Shown piece after piece: positions 1 to 8,044 of a stretch of DNA of 53,198 nucleotides (the first letter of the stretch is position 1; each line of letters starts with the position of its first letter). The stretch spans positions 1 to 53,198 of the forward strand of contig CAYVRJ010000013.1 of NCBI GenBank assembly GCA_964453645.1, given 5' to 3'. The position numbers and the translations under genes were made by a program. The notes below the pieces were generated by a model. That model searched no databases and had not been told where the DNA came from. It worked only from the letters and a program-made list of their open reading frames with translations. Source of the stretch: CAYVRJ01 sp964453645. GTDB lineage: Bacteria > Bacillota > Clostridia > Christensenellales > JAWKQI01.

Positions 1-50
1 CCCCCTTGACACTGTGTGTTATAATTTATTGTGTAAGGACGGTTTGGTAT

Positions 51-704
51 ATGAAGAATAGAAAAAGTTTTTTTGTCATTTTATGTTCAATCGTTGGGGT
101 TATGAGCCTTGGTTATATTGTATTTGCATCGCTGTTTGTCTCAGAGGCAACGAGGGGTATGCCCATGGCTTTTGAGCAGATTATGTACAACCTTTTTGCC
201 ATGGGAGCCTACATTCCCTTGAGTGCACTGCTGTTGTCTCTGAGCCTTTTGCTGTTTAAAAAGCAAAGAGCTTTTTTTGCAAAAATCTTTTGTTGGTGTC
301 TGCTGTTGTACTCCTTTGCCTACAACATGACGTTGTTTATTAACGCTTTTAACCTGCCCTCCCTGACCTTTCAAAATGCACTGAACTATCTATCGGACTT
401 TGCACCCAGTCTGTGCTTGCTCATTGGGCTCATAGCCCTGATCTCCCAATGGAAAGCGGAGAAACTGTGTGCGACCAATCACATAACCCGGTTTGGGGGT
501 ATCCTCTCGGCATTTATGATCGTTTGGAATGTTATCTTTGTGGTACTGCCGTCCGTTTCTGTAAGTGCTGCGGATGGGTTCTTTAACACATACAAGGTAC
601 TGTCCCACTTAATCCCCCTTGCCATTGTTGGCATTTTATTTGTTGCCACAAACAGCAGCCAAAGCTTTAGGGTTTTATTTTGTAACGAGACGGAAGAGGG
701 TTAA
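51..704 (+). CDS. polytopic membrane protein of unknown function
   Basis: I do not recognise the family. The product (about 217 residues from the ATG at 51) has a basic start (MKNRKSF) and about six hydrophobic segments, with short polar loops and no catalytic motif that I can see, so it is an integral membrane protein. The reading frame stays open to the left window edge, so a start outside the window is possible. I prefer the ATG at 51, which has a weak AAGGA ribosome site at 34-38. It converges on the VOC gene, with a shared terminator in between. Confidence 0.6.
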   Translation: MKNRKSFFVILCSIVGVMSLGYIVFASLFVSEATRGMPMAFEQIMYNLFAMGAYIPLSALLLSLSLLLFKKQRAFFAKIFCWCLLLYSFAYNMTLFINAFNLPSLTFQNALNYLSDFAPSLCLLIGLIALISQWKAEKLCATNHITRFGGILSAFMIVWNVIFVVLPSVSVSAADGFFNTYKVLSHLIPLAIVGILFVATNSSQSFRVLFCNETEEG

Positions 705-747
705 GTTTAAATTTAAGTTAATTCTATGAATTAGAAAAAGATAAAAT

Positions 748-788
748 AAAAAAAGCAAGTTTTTGTTCTCCAAAAGCAGGCTTTTTTT
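748..788. terminator. bidirectional terminator between convergent genes
   Basis: A run of A followed by GC at 748-756 pairs with GC followed by a T run at 780-788. An inner TTTTG/CAAAA pairing sits in the loop. The A and T tracts on both sides suit termination from either strand. Confidence 0.55.
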
Positions 789-796
789 ATTTTCCA

Positions 797-1288
797 CTAT
801 TTTTTCTGCATAGCATCCAAACAGGACGAAACGAACTCGATGGGGTGTTGGGTTTTCTTAGCCACTTCCTTTGTGCTCATGCCCTGGGATAACAACCGCT
901 TGCACACGCACTCCATGGTTTCACTCACATCCACAGGGTGTTCGTCTAAGTCGTAGAAACACACCGAACGCTGTCCCCACTCAAATTCCACCACTTCGTG
1001 CACATATTCCAAATAGTCGTAATTTTTTTCAAGTTTTTGTACAAACCCATCAAAATCATCGGTTTCAAAATATAGGATGGCTGCATTGCTGCGCCGGATG
1101 ATTTCGTAGTCTTTAAAACCAAAGAGTTGGGGCAGGGTGTCTTTGGCTTGGAGGGTCAAACCACTCTCAAACTGCTGGCACGCACCCAAATCAAACTTAA
1201 TCTTTTGATTGAGTAATGTTTCGTAAAACTCTTTAGAAGCCGAAACGTCCTCCACCGCAATCAGCGGCCCTTTAAAGTGAAGCTGCAT
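797..1288 (-). CDS. VOC (glyoxalase/bleomycin resistance) superfamily protein
   Basis: This 163-residue protein begins with the pattern of a vicinal-oxygen-chelate domain (GPLIAVEDVSASKEFYETLL) and has the second beta-alpha-beta-beta-beta half around residues 55-125. Family members bind small ligands or metals, as in antibiotic-binding proteins or lyases. The last 35 residues (from about 128) look helical, resembling a small helix-turn-helix, and are an extra over the minimal fold. It starts at an ATG with AGGAGG upstream and lies 13 nt downstream of the GyrI-like gene, so the two probably form one transcript. The ligand cannot be told from the sequence. Confidence 0.8.
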   Translation of the reverse strand: MQLHFKGPLIAVEDVSASKEFYETLLNQKIKFDLGACQQFESGLTLQAKDTLPQLFGFKDYEIIRRSNAAILYFETDDFDGFVQKLEKNYDYLEYVHEVVEFEWGQRSVCFYDLDEHPVDVSETMECVCKRLLSQGMSTKEVAKKTQHPIEFVSSCLDAMQKK

Positions 1289-1301
1289 ACAGTCCTCCTG
1301 C

Positions 1302-1763
1302 TTATTTCACGGGCATGACCACTTTGGTCAAATACTGGGATTCGGGGAATTCTGGCCCGTTGTAATAAAATTCGTAGGCTGGGCCGGAGGGGGTTAAACC
1401 GTTGTTTGTGATCCACGCTGCCATTTCAGCGTACAGCGGTTCCAATTCAGTATAGGAGCCCAGATGCAGGGCAAAAACAAATTTTCCCTCGGGAATTACG
1501 TTGTGTTTGATATCACCTTTTCCGGGAAAGGCACTGGAAACGGGAAATCCAATGTCCACATCCAAGTCGTGCATGTCCATGTTGTAGTAGGCCACAAAGG
1601 GCACATCGGACATGAGTTCACCCATATCGGACAAATACTGTGCAATGGCACCATAACTTTCACCAATCAACATGGGTAATTGCGCAACACCTGTGCGCTT
1701 GCGGATGGAGAGGACGTGTTGTTCGTTTTGATAGATGAGTTCAATGTTCGATATTTTTGGCAT
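1302..1763 (-). CDS. GyrI-like / AraC effector-binding domain protein
   Basis: The 153-residue product is a single GyrI-like small-molecule-binding domain, the fold that serves as effector pocket in AraC/MerR multidrug regulators. Visible signatures are the LPMLIGESYGAIAQYL helix, the SDVPFVAYYNMD strand and the C-terminal GPAYEFYYNGPEFPE segment. There is no DNA-binding domain, so it is a stand-alone binder, possibly an enzyme-like hydrolase of the same fold or a sequestering protein. AAAGGAG precedes the ATG. It is the first gene of a leftward pair with the VOC protein. Confidence 0.75.
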   Translation of the reverse strand: MPKISNIELIYQNEQHVLSIRKRTGVAQLPMLIGESYGAIAQYLSDMGELMSDVPFVAYYNMDMHDLDVDIGFPVSSAFPGKGDIKHNVIPEGKFVFALHLGSYTELEPLYAEMAAWITNNGLTPSGPAYEFYYNGPEFPESQYLTKVVMPVK

Positions 1764-1918
1764 AATACATCTCCTTTATAACGATTGAATAGATCACGTT
1801 TCCAAGGGTTATTTTATCACGGTGCCGTTGGGAAAGCCAGAAAATTTTCAAAATTAATCTATAAATTGTTTGAAAGTTGCTGTATACTATGGTTATTATT
1901 TTAAATGCAGGAGATGAA

Positions 1919-4054
1919 GTGTTGCAAGAGCTAAGTATATTGTGTAAAGAGTTTTCATTGAGTGAGGTCTATGCAAAAAATATCATCGAATTAATCGACG
2001 GGGGAGCCACCATTCCCTTCATTGCACGGTACCGCAAGGAAGCCACCGGGGGGCAGGACGACCAAGTGCTGCGCTCATTTTATGACAGGCTGAATTATTT
2101 GAGAAATCTGCAAAAGCGAAGGCAGGAGATCGAAAAGAGCATTGAAGAGCAGGGGAAACTCACCGAGGAACTGTCCGCCGCTATAACTGCGGCAATCACC
2201 TTAGCGGAACTAGAAGATATATACAGACCCTACAAGCAAAAGCGCAGGACGAGGGCAACGGTCGCCATAGAGAAAGGGTTGGAGCCTCTGGCGGTGTTAC
2301 TCTTTGGAGACGAGAAGCTGAGCCAAAGCCCGGAGGAGTTGGCAGCACAGTTTATCGACGAAGAAAAAGGGGTGGCCACGGCACAGGAAGCACTGCAAGG
2401 TGCGTTGGATATCATTGCGGAGTGGATTTCGGACGATGCCGAACTGCGCAAGATTTTGCGCAACTTGTTTCATACAACGGGTGCCATAGTCACCAAAGGG
2501 GATGCGGAGCAGCAGAGCGTGTATGAGATGTATTACGACTACAGCGAAGCCCTGCAAAAAATCCCCAGCCATCGGATTTTAGCCATCAACCGGGGAGAAA
2601 AGGAAGGATTCTTAAAAGTGAGTCTGGAGGTGGACACAGAGCGGGTGATGGAGCGCATAGAAAAGAAATTTGCAGCCAACAAACCTTGGCTTTTGGATAC
2701 CTGCAAAGATGCCTATAAACGGCTGATCTATCCGTCTCTGGAGAGGGAGATGCGCTCTAGCTTGTTTGAAGCGGCCAGTGAACAGGCGATTGCCATGTTT
2801 GCACTAAACCTACAGCCCCTACTCATGCAGCCCCCCATTAAAAACCAAGTGATCATGGGGGTGGATCCGGCGTATCGCACGGGGTGTAAGATTGCCGTCA
2901 TCGATGCAACCCAAAAGGTGTTGGACACAACCGTGATATACCCCACACCGCCCCAGAACAAGGTGGTGGAGAGTAAGGCTGTGCTGAGCAGATTGATTAA
3001 AAAACACAACGTGTCGGTGATCTCCATTGGCAACGGCACGGCATCCAAGGAGACAGAGATTTTTATTGCAGAATTGCTAAAGGAACTGGATGTGCCTGTT
3101 TCTTATGCCGTCACCAACGAGGCGGGTGCTTCGGTGTATTCCGCATCCAAGCTGGCTTCGGAAGAGTTTCCAAATTTCGATGTGACCATCCGCAGTGCGG
3201 TATCCATTGCCCGTCGGTTGGCCGATCCTTTGGCGGAGCTGGTGAAAATAGACCCGAAATCCATTGGCGTTGGGTTATATCAGCACGACATGCCCCCTGC
3301 CCGGTTGGACTTTGCCCTCAACGGAGTGGTGGAGAGTTGCGTGAACGCCGTGGGCGTGGATTTAAACACAGCGTCACCCTCCCTGCTCTCCTACATTTCG
3401 GGGCTAAACGCCTCCATCGCCAAGAATATCGTTGCCTATCGGGAAGAAAACGGTGCTTTTGAGAGCAGGAGCACCCTGAAAAAGGTGCCCCGGTTGGGGG
3501 CAAAAGCCTATGAGCAGTGTGCAGGGTTTTTGCGCATTCAAGGGGGGAAAGAGCCCTTGGACAACACAGCCGTGCACCCCGAATCCTATGGCGCCACCAG
3601 GAAACTCATCGAACACTTTGGGTATAACGTAAAAGACATTGAGAGCCTGGGAGGGCTGTGGGACAAGGTGCTTGCGAAGGGTAAGGAACAGGTTGCAAAG
3701 ACTTGCGAAATCGGTGTGCCCACCCTGACAGATATTTTAAACGAACTCAAGAAACCCGGACGGGACATTCGAGATGAACTACCCCCACCCGTGCTGCGGA
3801 GCGATTTGCTTAATATTTCCGACTTAACCCCGGGTATGAAGATTGAGGGGACGGTGCGCAACGTCATTGATTTTGGTGCATTTGTGGACATTGGGGTGCA
3901 TCAGGACGGATTGGTGCACATTTCCCAAATTGCCGATCGATTTATCCGTCACCCCAGCGAAGTGTTAAAAGTGGGAGATGCGGTGACGGTGAAGGTGATC
4001 TCGGTGGACGTGGATAAAAAAAGAATTTCCCTGACCATGCGGGAGCTAGATTAA
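1919..4054 (+). CDS. tex: Tex-family RNA-binding transcription accessory protein
   Basis: This full-length Tex protein (about 711 residues) has an N-terminal helical Tex region with the ATIPFIARYRKEATGG signature (residues about 25-40), a YqgF/RNase-H-like middle domain (IMGVDPAYRTGCKIAVID, about 300-320), helix-hairpin-helix motifs (VNAVGVDLNTAS; LSYISGLNASIAKNIV) and a C-terminal S1 domain (GMKIEGTVRNVIDFGAFVDI, about 640-709). Tex binds nucleic acid and is linked to transcription processes and stress survival. I chose the GTG at 1919, with AGGAG at 1909-1913. TTG at 1922 is almost as good. A more upstream TTG at 1877 has no ribosome site. Confidence 0.92.
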   Translation: MLQELSILCKEFSLSEVYAKNIIELIDGGATIPFIARYRKEATGGQDDQVLRSFYDRLNYLRNLQKRRQEIEKSIEEQGKLTEELSAAITAAITLAELEDIYRPYKQKRRTRATVAIEKGLEPLAVLLFGDEKLSQSPEELAAQFIDEEKGVATAQEALQGALDIIAEWISDDAELRKILRNLFHTTGAIVTKGDAEQQSVYEMYYDYSEALQKIPSHRILAINRGEKEGFLKVSLEVDTERVMERIEKKFAANKPWLLDTCKDAYKRLIYPSLEREMRSSLFEAASEQAIAMFALNLQPLLMQPPIKNQVIMGVDPAYRTGCKIAVIDATQKVLDTTVIYPTPPQNKVVESKAVLSRLIKKHNVSVISIGNGTASKETEIFIAELLKELDVPVSYAVTNEAGASVYSASKLASEEFPNFDVTIRSAVSIARRLADPLAELVKIDPKSIGVGLYQHDMPPARLDFALNGVVESCVNAVGVDLNTASPSLLSYISGLNASIAKNIVAYREENGAFESRSTLKKVPRLGAKAYEQCAGFLRIQGGKEPLDNTAVHPESYGATRKLIEHFGYNVKDIESLGGLWDKVLAKGKEQVAKTCEIGVPTLTDILNELKKPGRDIRDELPPPVLRSDLLNISDLTPGMKIEGTVRNVIDFGAFVDIGVHQDGLVHISQIADRFIRHPSEVLKVGDAVTVKVISVDVDKKRISLTMRELD

Positions 4055-4084
4055 AAAAAACTGTAATATTCTATAATAGAAAGG

Positions 4085-4112
4085 GTGTCCGTCTCATGGA
4101 TGGGCATTTTTC
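4085..4112 (+). terminator. Rho-independent terminator after tex
   Basis: GTGTCCGTC (4085-4093) pairs along its full length, with G-U wobbles, to GATGGGCAT (4099-4107) around a 5-nt loop, followed by a T run. Confidence 0.75.
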
Positions 4113-4152
4113 TTGTTCATTAATAATTTAAATGTTATTAATTACCGCTTTG

Positions 4153-4181
4153 TTGACATTATTCTTGTGAAACTATAAAAT
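4153..4181 (+). promoter_or_regulatory. sigma-A promoter of the 2-oxoacid dehydrogenase operon
   Basis: TTGACA (4153-4158), a 17-nt spacer and TAAAAT (4176-4181) form a near-consensus promoter. Transcription would start near 4188, which rules out the in-frame TTG/ATG at 4181-4186 as the start of the next gene. Confidence 0.75.
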
Positions 4182-4222
4182 TGATGATACAACTAGACGA
4201 CATACAGAGGAGGCATGTACCG

Positions 4223-5185
4223 TTGAGTCTACAGTACGATAGAGAATTTTTAAAGAAACTTCTTAGCACAATGTACCTTGGCAGAAAATTCGAAGAACGG
4301 GTTCAGTGGCTCTTCTCACAGGGGCTGGTGCACGGCACCACCCACTTGGCCATTGGGGAGGAAGCCACTGCGGTGGGCACGATCTCGGCGCTCAAGGAGC
4401 AGGACTACGTCTTTGGCACCCACCGGGGGCACGTGCAGGCACTGGCGAAGGGTTTGGACGTGAAGGCTGTGATGGCAGAAATTCTTGCCAAGGACACGGG
4501 TGTATGCAGAGGTATTGGCGGTTCCATGCACATTGCAGACCCCGATCGGTTTTATTACGGTGCCGATGGCATACTGGGTGCCAGCGCTGTAATGGCGGGG
4601 GGAGCAGCCCTTGCCGTTCAAAAGCGGGGTGAAAGAGATAGAGTGGTGGTGGTATTCTTTGGAGACGGTACGTCCAACGAAGGGGCAACCTTCGAAGCCT
4701 TTAATTTGGCTTCCGTGTGGAGTTTACCCATACTGTTCGTGTGTGTCAACAACACCTACGGCATGTCCACCCACATCTCTAAAGTGATGAAAGATACAGA
4801 TATATCAAAAAGGGCCATTCCCTTTGGCATGCCCGGAAAAAATGTAGATGGAAACGATGTGCTGGCTGTTTATGAAGCGGTGTGTCAGGCGAGGCAGTAT
4901 GTGCTAAACAATGGACCGATGCTGTTGGTGTTAAACACATACCGCACCTGCGGCCACTCCAAGAGCGACGGAAATCTATATCGCACCAAGGAAGAAATAG
5001 CAGCGTGGAAAGAAAAGTGCCCCATCAAGCTGTTCCGGGAAAAGCTCACCGCACATGGCTTTTTAGACAGTGAGATGGACGAAATCGCAAGTGCAACCGA
5101 GGCACAAGTGAACGATGCCGTTGTGTTTGCTAAGGAGAGTTGCGAACCGTCTATGGAGCATCTTCTTGGCAATGTGTTTGCGTAA
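4223..5185 (+). CDS. 2-oxoacid (acetoin/pyruvate-type) dehydrogenase E1 alpha subunit
   Basis: This is the thiamine-diphosphate-dependent E1 alpha subunit (320 residues), which with E1 beta decarboxylates a 2-oxoacid or acetoin and transfers the acyl group to lipoyl-E2. The TPP motif is clear: GDGTSNEG near residue 147, ending in VNN about 27 residues later. HRGHVQAL and CRGIGGSMHIAD are typical of AcoA-like subunits. I place the start at TTG 4223, with AGAGGAGG at 4207-4213 and 9 nt spacing. An earlier frame start would overlap the promoter. Substrate (acetoin versus pyruvate or branched-chain acid) cannot be settled from the sequence. Confidence 0.9.
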   Translation: MSLQYDREFLKKLLSTMYLGRKFEERVQWLFSQGLVHGTTHLAIGEEATAVGTISALKEQDYVFGTHRGHVQALAKGLDVKAVMAEILAKDTGVCRGIGGSMHIADPDRFYYGADGILGASAVMAGGAALAVQKRGERDRVVVVFFGDGTSNEGATFEAFNLASVWSLPILFVCVNNTYGMSTHISKVMKDTDISKRAIPFGMPGKNVDGNDVLAVYEAVCQARQYVLNNGPMLLVLNTYRTCGHSKSDGNLYRTKEEIAAWKEKCPIKLFREKLTAHGFLDSEMDEIASATEAQVNDAVVFAKESCEPSMEHLLGNVFA

Positions 5186-5197
5186 AAGGAGAAAAAT

Positions 5198-6172
5198 ATG
5201 CCAGAAATAACATATGCGCAAGCGATTAACGACGCCATATCCGAAGAAATGCAAAGAGATCAAAACGTCTTTATGTTGGGGGAAGACATTGGGGAATACT
5301 GCGGTGCTTTTGGGGTATCCAAAGGCATGCTGGCCGAGTTTGGCCCCCAGCGGATTATGGACACCCCCATTGCCGAACAGGGTTTTGTGGGTGCAGCCAT
5401 TGGCGCTGCTATGGTTGGGATGAGGCCTGTGGTGGAAATCATGTTTTCGGATTTTATCGGCGTTTGTTTCGACGAATTGATCAACCAAGCGCCCAAGCTG
5501 CGCACCATGTTTGGGGGAAAAGTTTCGGTTCCCCTGGTGATGCGCACGGCTGCGGGAAGCGGCACAGGTGCTGCGGCCCAGCACTCCCAGAGTTTAGAGG
5601 CATTGCTCTGCCACATTCCCGGCTTAAAGGTGATCATCCCCTCCACCCCCTACGACGCAAAGGGTTTGTTAAAAACAGCCATTCGGGACGACAATCCCGT
5701 GATGTTTTTGGAGCAAAAGCAGTTGTATCGAACCAAGGGGGAAGTGCCCGAAGGGGACTATGCCATTCCCTTTGGCCTTGCAGATATTAAGAGAAGCGGC
5801 TTTGATGTGACAATTGTCACTTATGGCAAGATGGTGAACGTGTGCTTGGAGAGTGCTTTGGATTTAGAAAAGGAAAACATCCATGCCGAAGTGATTGACA
5901 TTCGTTCCTTGGTTCCTCTGGATGTGGAAACAATCGTTCGATCGGTGAAGAAGACAAAACACGTAGTCATCGTCCACGAGGCTGTGACCTTTTGCGGGTT
6001 TGGTGCAGAGATCGCAAGCCAAATTGCAGACAGCGAAGCGTTTTATTATTTAGATGCGCCCATTAAGAGATTGGGTGCCCACTCCACCCCCATCCCCTTT
6101 AACCCAATTTTAGAGCGAGAAATCATTCCCACCAAGGAAAAAATCATCAAAACCATACGAGAGTTCATATGA
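5198..6172 (+). CDS. 2-oxoacid dehydrogenase E1 beta subunit
   Basis: The 324-residue E1 beta subunit completes the TPP-binding heterotetramer with the upstream E1 alpha (12-nt gap, AAAGGAG before the ATG). Family signatures are FMLGEDIGEYCGAFGVSKGM, the DTPIAEQGFVGAAIGAAM segment with the catalytic-site glutamate, and the C-terminal transketolase domain (IDIRSLVPLDVETIVRSV, VIVHEAVTFCGFGAEI). Its length is normal for AcoB/PdhB. It probably acts in the cytosol within a large complex with the E2 encoded next. Confidence 0.92.
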   Translation: MPEITYAQAINDAISEEMQRDQNVFMLGEDIGEYCGAFGVSKGMLAEFGPQRIMDTPIAEQGFVGAAIGAAMVGMRPVVEIMFSDFIGVCFDELINQAPKLRTMFGGKVSVPLVMRTAAGSGTGAAAQHSQSLEALLCHIPGLKVIIPSTPYDAKGLLKTAIRDDNPVMFLEQKQLYRTKGEVPEGDYAIPFGLADIKRSGFDVTIVTYGKMVNVCLESALDLEKENIHAEVIDIRSLVPLDVETIVRSVKKTKHVVIVHEAVTFCGFGAEIASQIADSEAFYYLDAPIKRLGAHSTPIPFNPILEREIIPTKEKIIKTIREFI

Positions 6173-6179
6173 GGTAGGC

Positions 6180-7280
6180 ATGATAGAGATTTTTATGCCC
6201 AAGGCGGGTATGGATATGAAAGAGGGCAAGCTGATCCGCTGGCTCAAGGAAGTGGGGGATCCCGTTGAGATGGATGAGCCCATTATGGAGATTGAGACCG
6301 ACAAGATCACCATGGAAGCGGAGGCCCCCGGAAGGGGAATACTGCTCGCAAAGTATGTGGGCGATGGAGATGTGCTGCCCGTGCTCCACGTGATGGGTTA
6401 TATCGGTGAAGCGGGGGAGAAGGTGCCCGCACACACGCCGTGTAAACTCAAGCGGAAGGAAAGTTTGGGGGGAGAAGCGGGATATATTCCGGCAACTCCC
6501 TATGCCAAGGTTTTAGCAAAGGAACGAGGTATAAACCTTAACCAAGTGACGCCCAGCGGCAAGAGGGGAGTGCTTTTGGGCAGGGATATCCCAATACACA
6601 GTGGGGGAGAGAAAATGGTGCCCCTCACCGGTATGCGCAAAGCCATTGCAAGGAAAACGACCAAAAGTCATATGGAGTGTCCAGCAGTCACCCAAAACAT
6701 GAAGGTGGATGTCACAAAGCTGCTGGAGGTTCGGCAGGAGATCAATGCAAAGGGGCAACACAAGTTCTCTTTAAACGACTTTGTGTTAAAGGCCACAGCA
6801 ACAGCCATTGCCGAACATGAGTGTATGCGCACAGTGCTCAGTGGAGACACCCTTGTTATAAAACAAGACGTGCACTTGGGGTTTGTTGTTAGCGTAAATA
6901 ACGGCTTGCTGGTGCCCGTCATCAAAGATGCCAACACGCGCACTCTGTTAGAAATTTCTAAACACGCCAAGGACTTAGCAAAGCGAGCACGAGAAAATAC
7001 CCTTAAACCCCATGAACTGACGGGAAGTGTATTCACGGTTTCCAACATGGGTATGTTCGATGTGCTGTCCTTCACACCCATTCTCAACCAACCCGAACCG
7101 GGTATTTTGGGGGTGTGTGCCGTACAAGACGAGTTGGCGCTCATGGAGGGGCAAGTTGTTGTAAAAAAAGTGATGATCCTATCCCTCACCTACGATCACC
7201 GCATTATGGATTCTGTGGATGCTGCAAAGTTTCAGCAAAGGGTAAAGGAACTGTTGGAAAACCCCTATTCTTGTGAATGA
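6180..7280 (+). CDS. dihydrolipoamide acyltransferase (E2) of the 2-oxoacid dehydrogenase complex
   Basis: E2 core of 366 residues, beginning 7 nt after E1 beta. A single lipoyl domain (1-75) carries the lipoylated lysine K42 in ETDKITME. A peripheral subunit-binding domain follows near 105-140 (ATPYAKVLAKERG). The catalytic acyltransferase domain ends with DHRIMDS: the catalytic His (H340) and Asp (D344) are kept, but the usual glycine of the HxxxDG motif is serine. One lipoyl domain and a short linker make this a compact E2. No dihydrolipoamide dehydrogenase or lipoate ligase follows, so E3 must come from elsewhere. Confidence 0.9.
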   Translation: MIEIFMPKAGMDMKEGKLIRWLKEVGDPVEMDEPIMEIETDKITMEAEAPGRGILLAKYVGDGDVLPVLHVMGYIGEAGEKVPAHTPCKLKRKESLGGEAGYIPATPYAKVLAKERGINLNQVTPSGKRGVLLGRDIPIHSGGEKMVPLTGMRKAIARKTTKSHMECPAVTQNMKVDVTKLLEVRQEINAKGQHKFSLNDFVLKATATAIAEHECMRTVLSGDTLVIKQDVHLGFVVSVNNGLLVPVIKDANTRTLLEISKHAKDLAKRARENTLKPHELTGSVFTVSNMGMFDVLSFTPILNQPEPGILGVCAVQDELALMEGQVVVKKVMILSLTYDHRIMDSVDAAKFQQRVKELLENPYSCE

Positions 7281-7315
7281 CTGATGTCAAATAAATGCAC
7301 TGTGTTATTTTTCAC

Positions 7316-7344
7316 TTGTATTCCTAGTAAGTATATAGTATTAT
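7316..7344 (+). promoter_or_regulatory. possible promoter and operator of the Rrf2 regulator
   Basis: A weak TTGTAT (7316-7321) lies 17 nt before TATTAT (7339-7344). The octamer TATTCCTA (7319-7326) overlaps the -35. Its reverse complement TAGGAATA recurs at 7850-7857, just downstream of the promoter of the metY operon, making it a candidate binding site for the Rrf2 protein. Confidence 0.35.
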
Positions 7345-7365
7345 AGTAAAAAAGGGTGGTGAATT

Positions 7366-7797
7366 ATGAAGATTTCCACAAAGGGAAGATATGCCCTGCG
7401 GATCATGCTGGATTTAGCAGAGCACAGCGCAGGGGAGTACATTCCCATTAAAGACATTTCGGAACGGCAGGACATTTCCATTAAATATATGGAGCAAATT
7501 ATTTCCCTGCTAACAAAAGCGGGGTATGTGAAGAGCTTGCGGGGCAACAACGGGGGGTATCGCTTGGCCAAACACCCCGAGGAATATCGGGTGGGGGATA
7601 TTTTACGCATCACCGAGGGCAGTTTGTGCCCCACCAGTTGCTTGGAAGACCATCCAAACAAGTGCCCTCGGCGTTCGGTTTGTAAAACCCTGCCCTTTTG
7701 GGAGGGCCTCAACCGAGTGATCAACGAATATGTAGATGCAAAGACCTTGCAAGACTTGCTGGAGGGCGGCAACAAGGCCTATGACTACCATATATAA
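7366..7797 (+). CDS. Rrf2-family (CymR/IscR-like) transcriptional regulator
   Basis: The 143-residue protein starts with the Rrf2 winged helix (MKISTKGRYALRIMLDLAEH; recognition region ISIKYMEQIISLLTKAGYVKS; wing SLRGNNGGYRL). Around residues 85-106 it has four cysteines (CPTSC, CP, VC; spacing C-x3-C-x7-C-x5-C), as in Rrf2 proteins that may hold an Fe-S cluster or sense redox. CymR relatives repress cysteine synthesis genes together with CysK. Position directly upstream of metY-cysK-cysE-metA suggests that job here. It has its own ribosome site (GGGTGGTG) and a separate weak promoter. Confidence 0.88.
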   Translation: MKISTKGRYALRIMLDLAEHSAGEYIPIKDISERQDISIKYMEQIISLLTKAGYVKSLRGNNGGYRLAKHPEEYRVGDILRITEGSLCPTSCLEDHPNKCPRRSVCKTLPFWEGLNRVINEYVDAKTLQDLLEGGNKAYDYHI

Positions 7798-7807
7798 AAT
7801 ATTTATA

Positions 7808-7836
7808 TTGACAAACAATCACAATTCCACTATAAT
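7808..7836 (+). promoter_or_regulatory. consensus sigma-A promoter of the metY-cysK-cysE-metA operon
   Basis: A perfect TTGACA (7808-7813), 17-nt spacer, perfect TATAAT (7831-7836). A start near 7843 would give a leader of about 200 nt before metY. ATTCC at 7824-7828 and GGAAT at 7852-7856 flank the -10 as an inverted pair, where a repressor could sit. Confidence 0.9.
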
Positions 7837-7878
7837 CATACTAAATTGATAGGAATAATATATTTTGGGAGGAAACGT

Positions 7879-7947
7879 ATGATCTACTTGCAAAATTTAA
7901 ACAATATATATTTTCATCGAATGTGTAGGTGCTGTATTTCGTTATAA
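7879..7947 (+). CDS. cysteine-rich leader peptide (upstream ORF) of the sulfur operon
   Basis: A 22-codon frame begins with ATG at 7879, 5 nt after a strong GGGAGGAAA ribosome site, and ends with TAA at 7945-7947. Codons 15-19 read Met-Cys-Arg-Cys-Cys, preceded by His-Arg. It sits between the consensus promoter and metY, so it will be transcribed in the leader. Cys-rich upstream peptides are known to couple cysteine supply to sulfur gene expression in other bacteria, for example mycobacteria. Ribosome stalling on the Cys codons would happen just before the segment at 7952. I judge it a real regulatory peptide; the mechanism is inference. Confidence 0.75.
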   Translation: MIYLQNLNNIYFHRMCRCCISL

Positions 7948-7951
7948 TGAA

Positions 7952-8037
7952 CTTTCATGTAAATTTATTTTACGCAGTTACTTTTGAAAGAACAGTGTTG
8001 CTTTCATGTTATATATATAAATACATATTTGAAAGGA
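7952..8037 (+). promoter_or_regulatory. candidate translational attenuator in the metY leader
   Basis: Four alternating segments are visible: CTTTCA (7952-7957), TGAAAG (7985-7990), CTTTCA again (8001-8006) and TGAAAG (8030-8035). The last contains part of the metY ribosome site. Segments 2 and 3 form a tight hairpin (TGAAAGAAC, 3-nt loop, GTT, bulged G, CTTTCA). Pairing 3 with 4 would hide the ribosome site; pairing 2 with 3 would free it. CTTTCATGT is repeated exactly at 7952 and 8001. No T run follows, so translation rather than termination would be controlled. In AT-rich DNA 6-bp matches can arise by chance. Confidence 0.5.
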
Positions 8038-8044
8038 AAATAGT

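Noticed and set aside
6..25. TTGACA and TATAAT at the left edge as a promoter
   Set aside because: The two boxes are separated by only 8 nt, too short for a sigma-A promoter.
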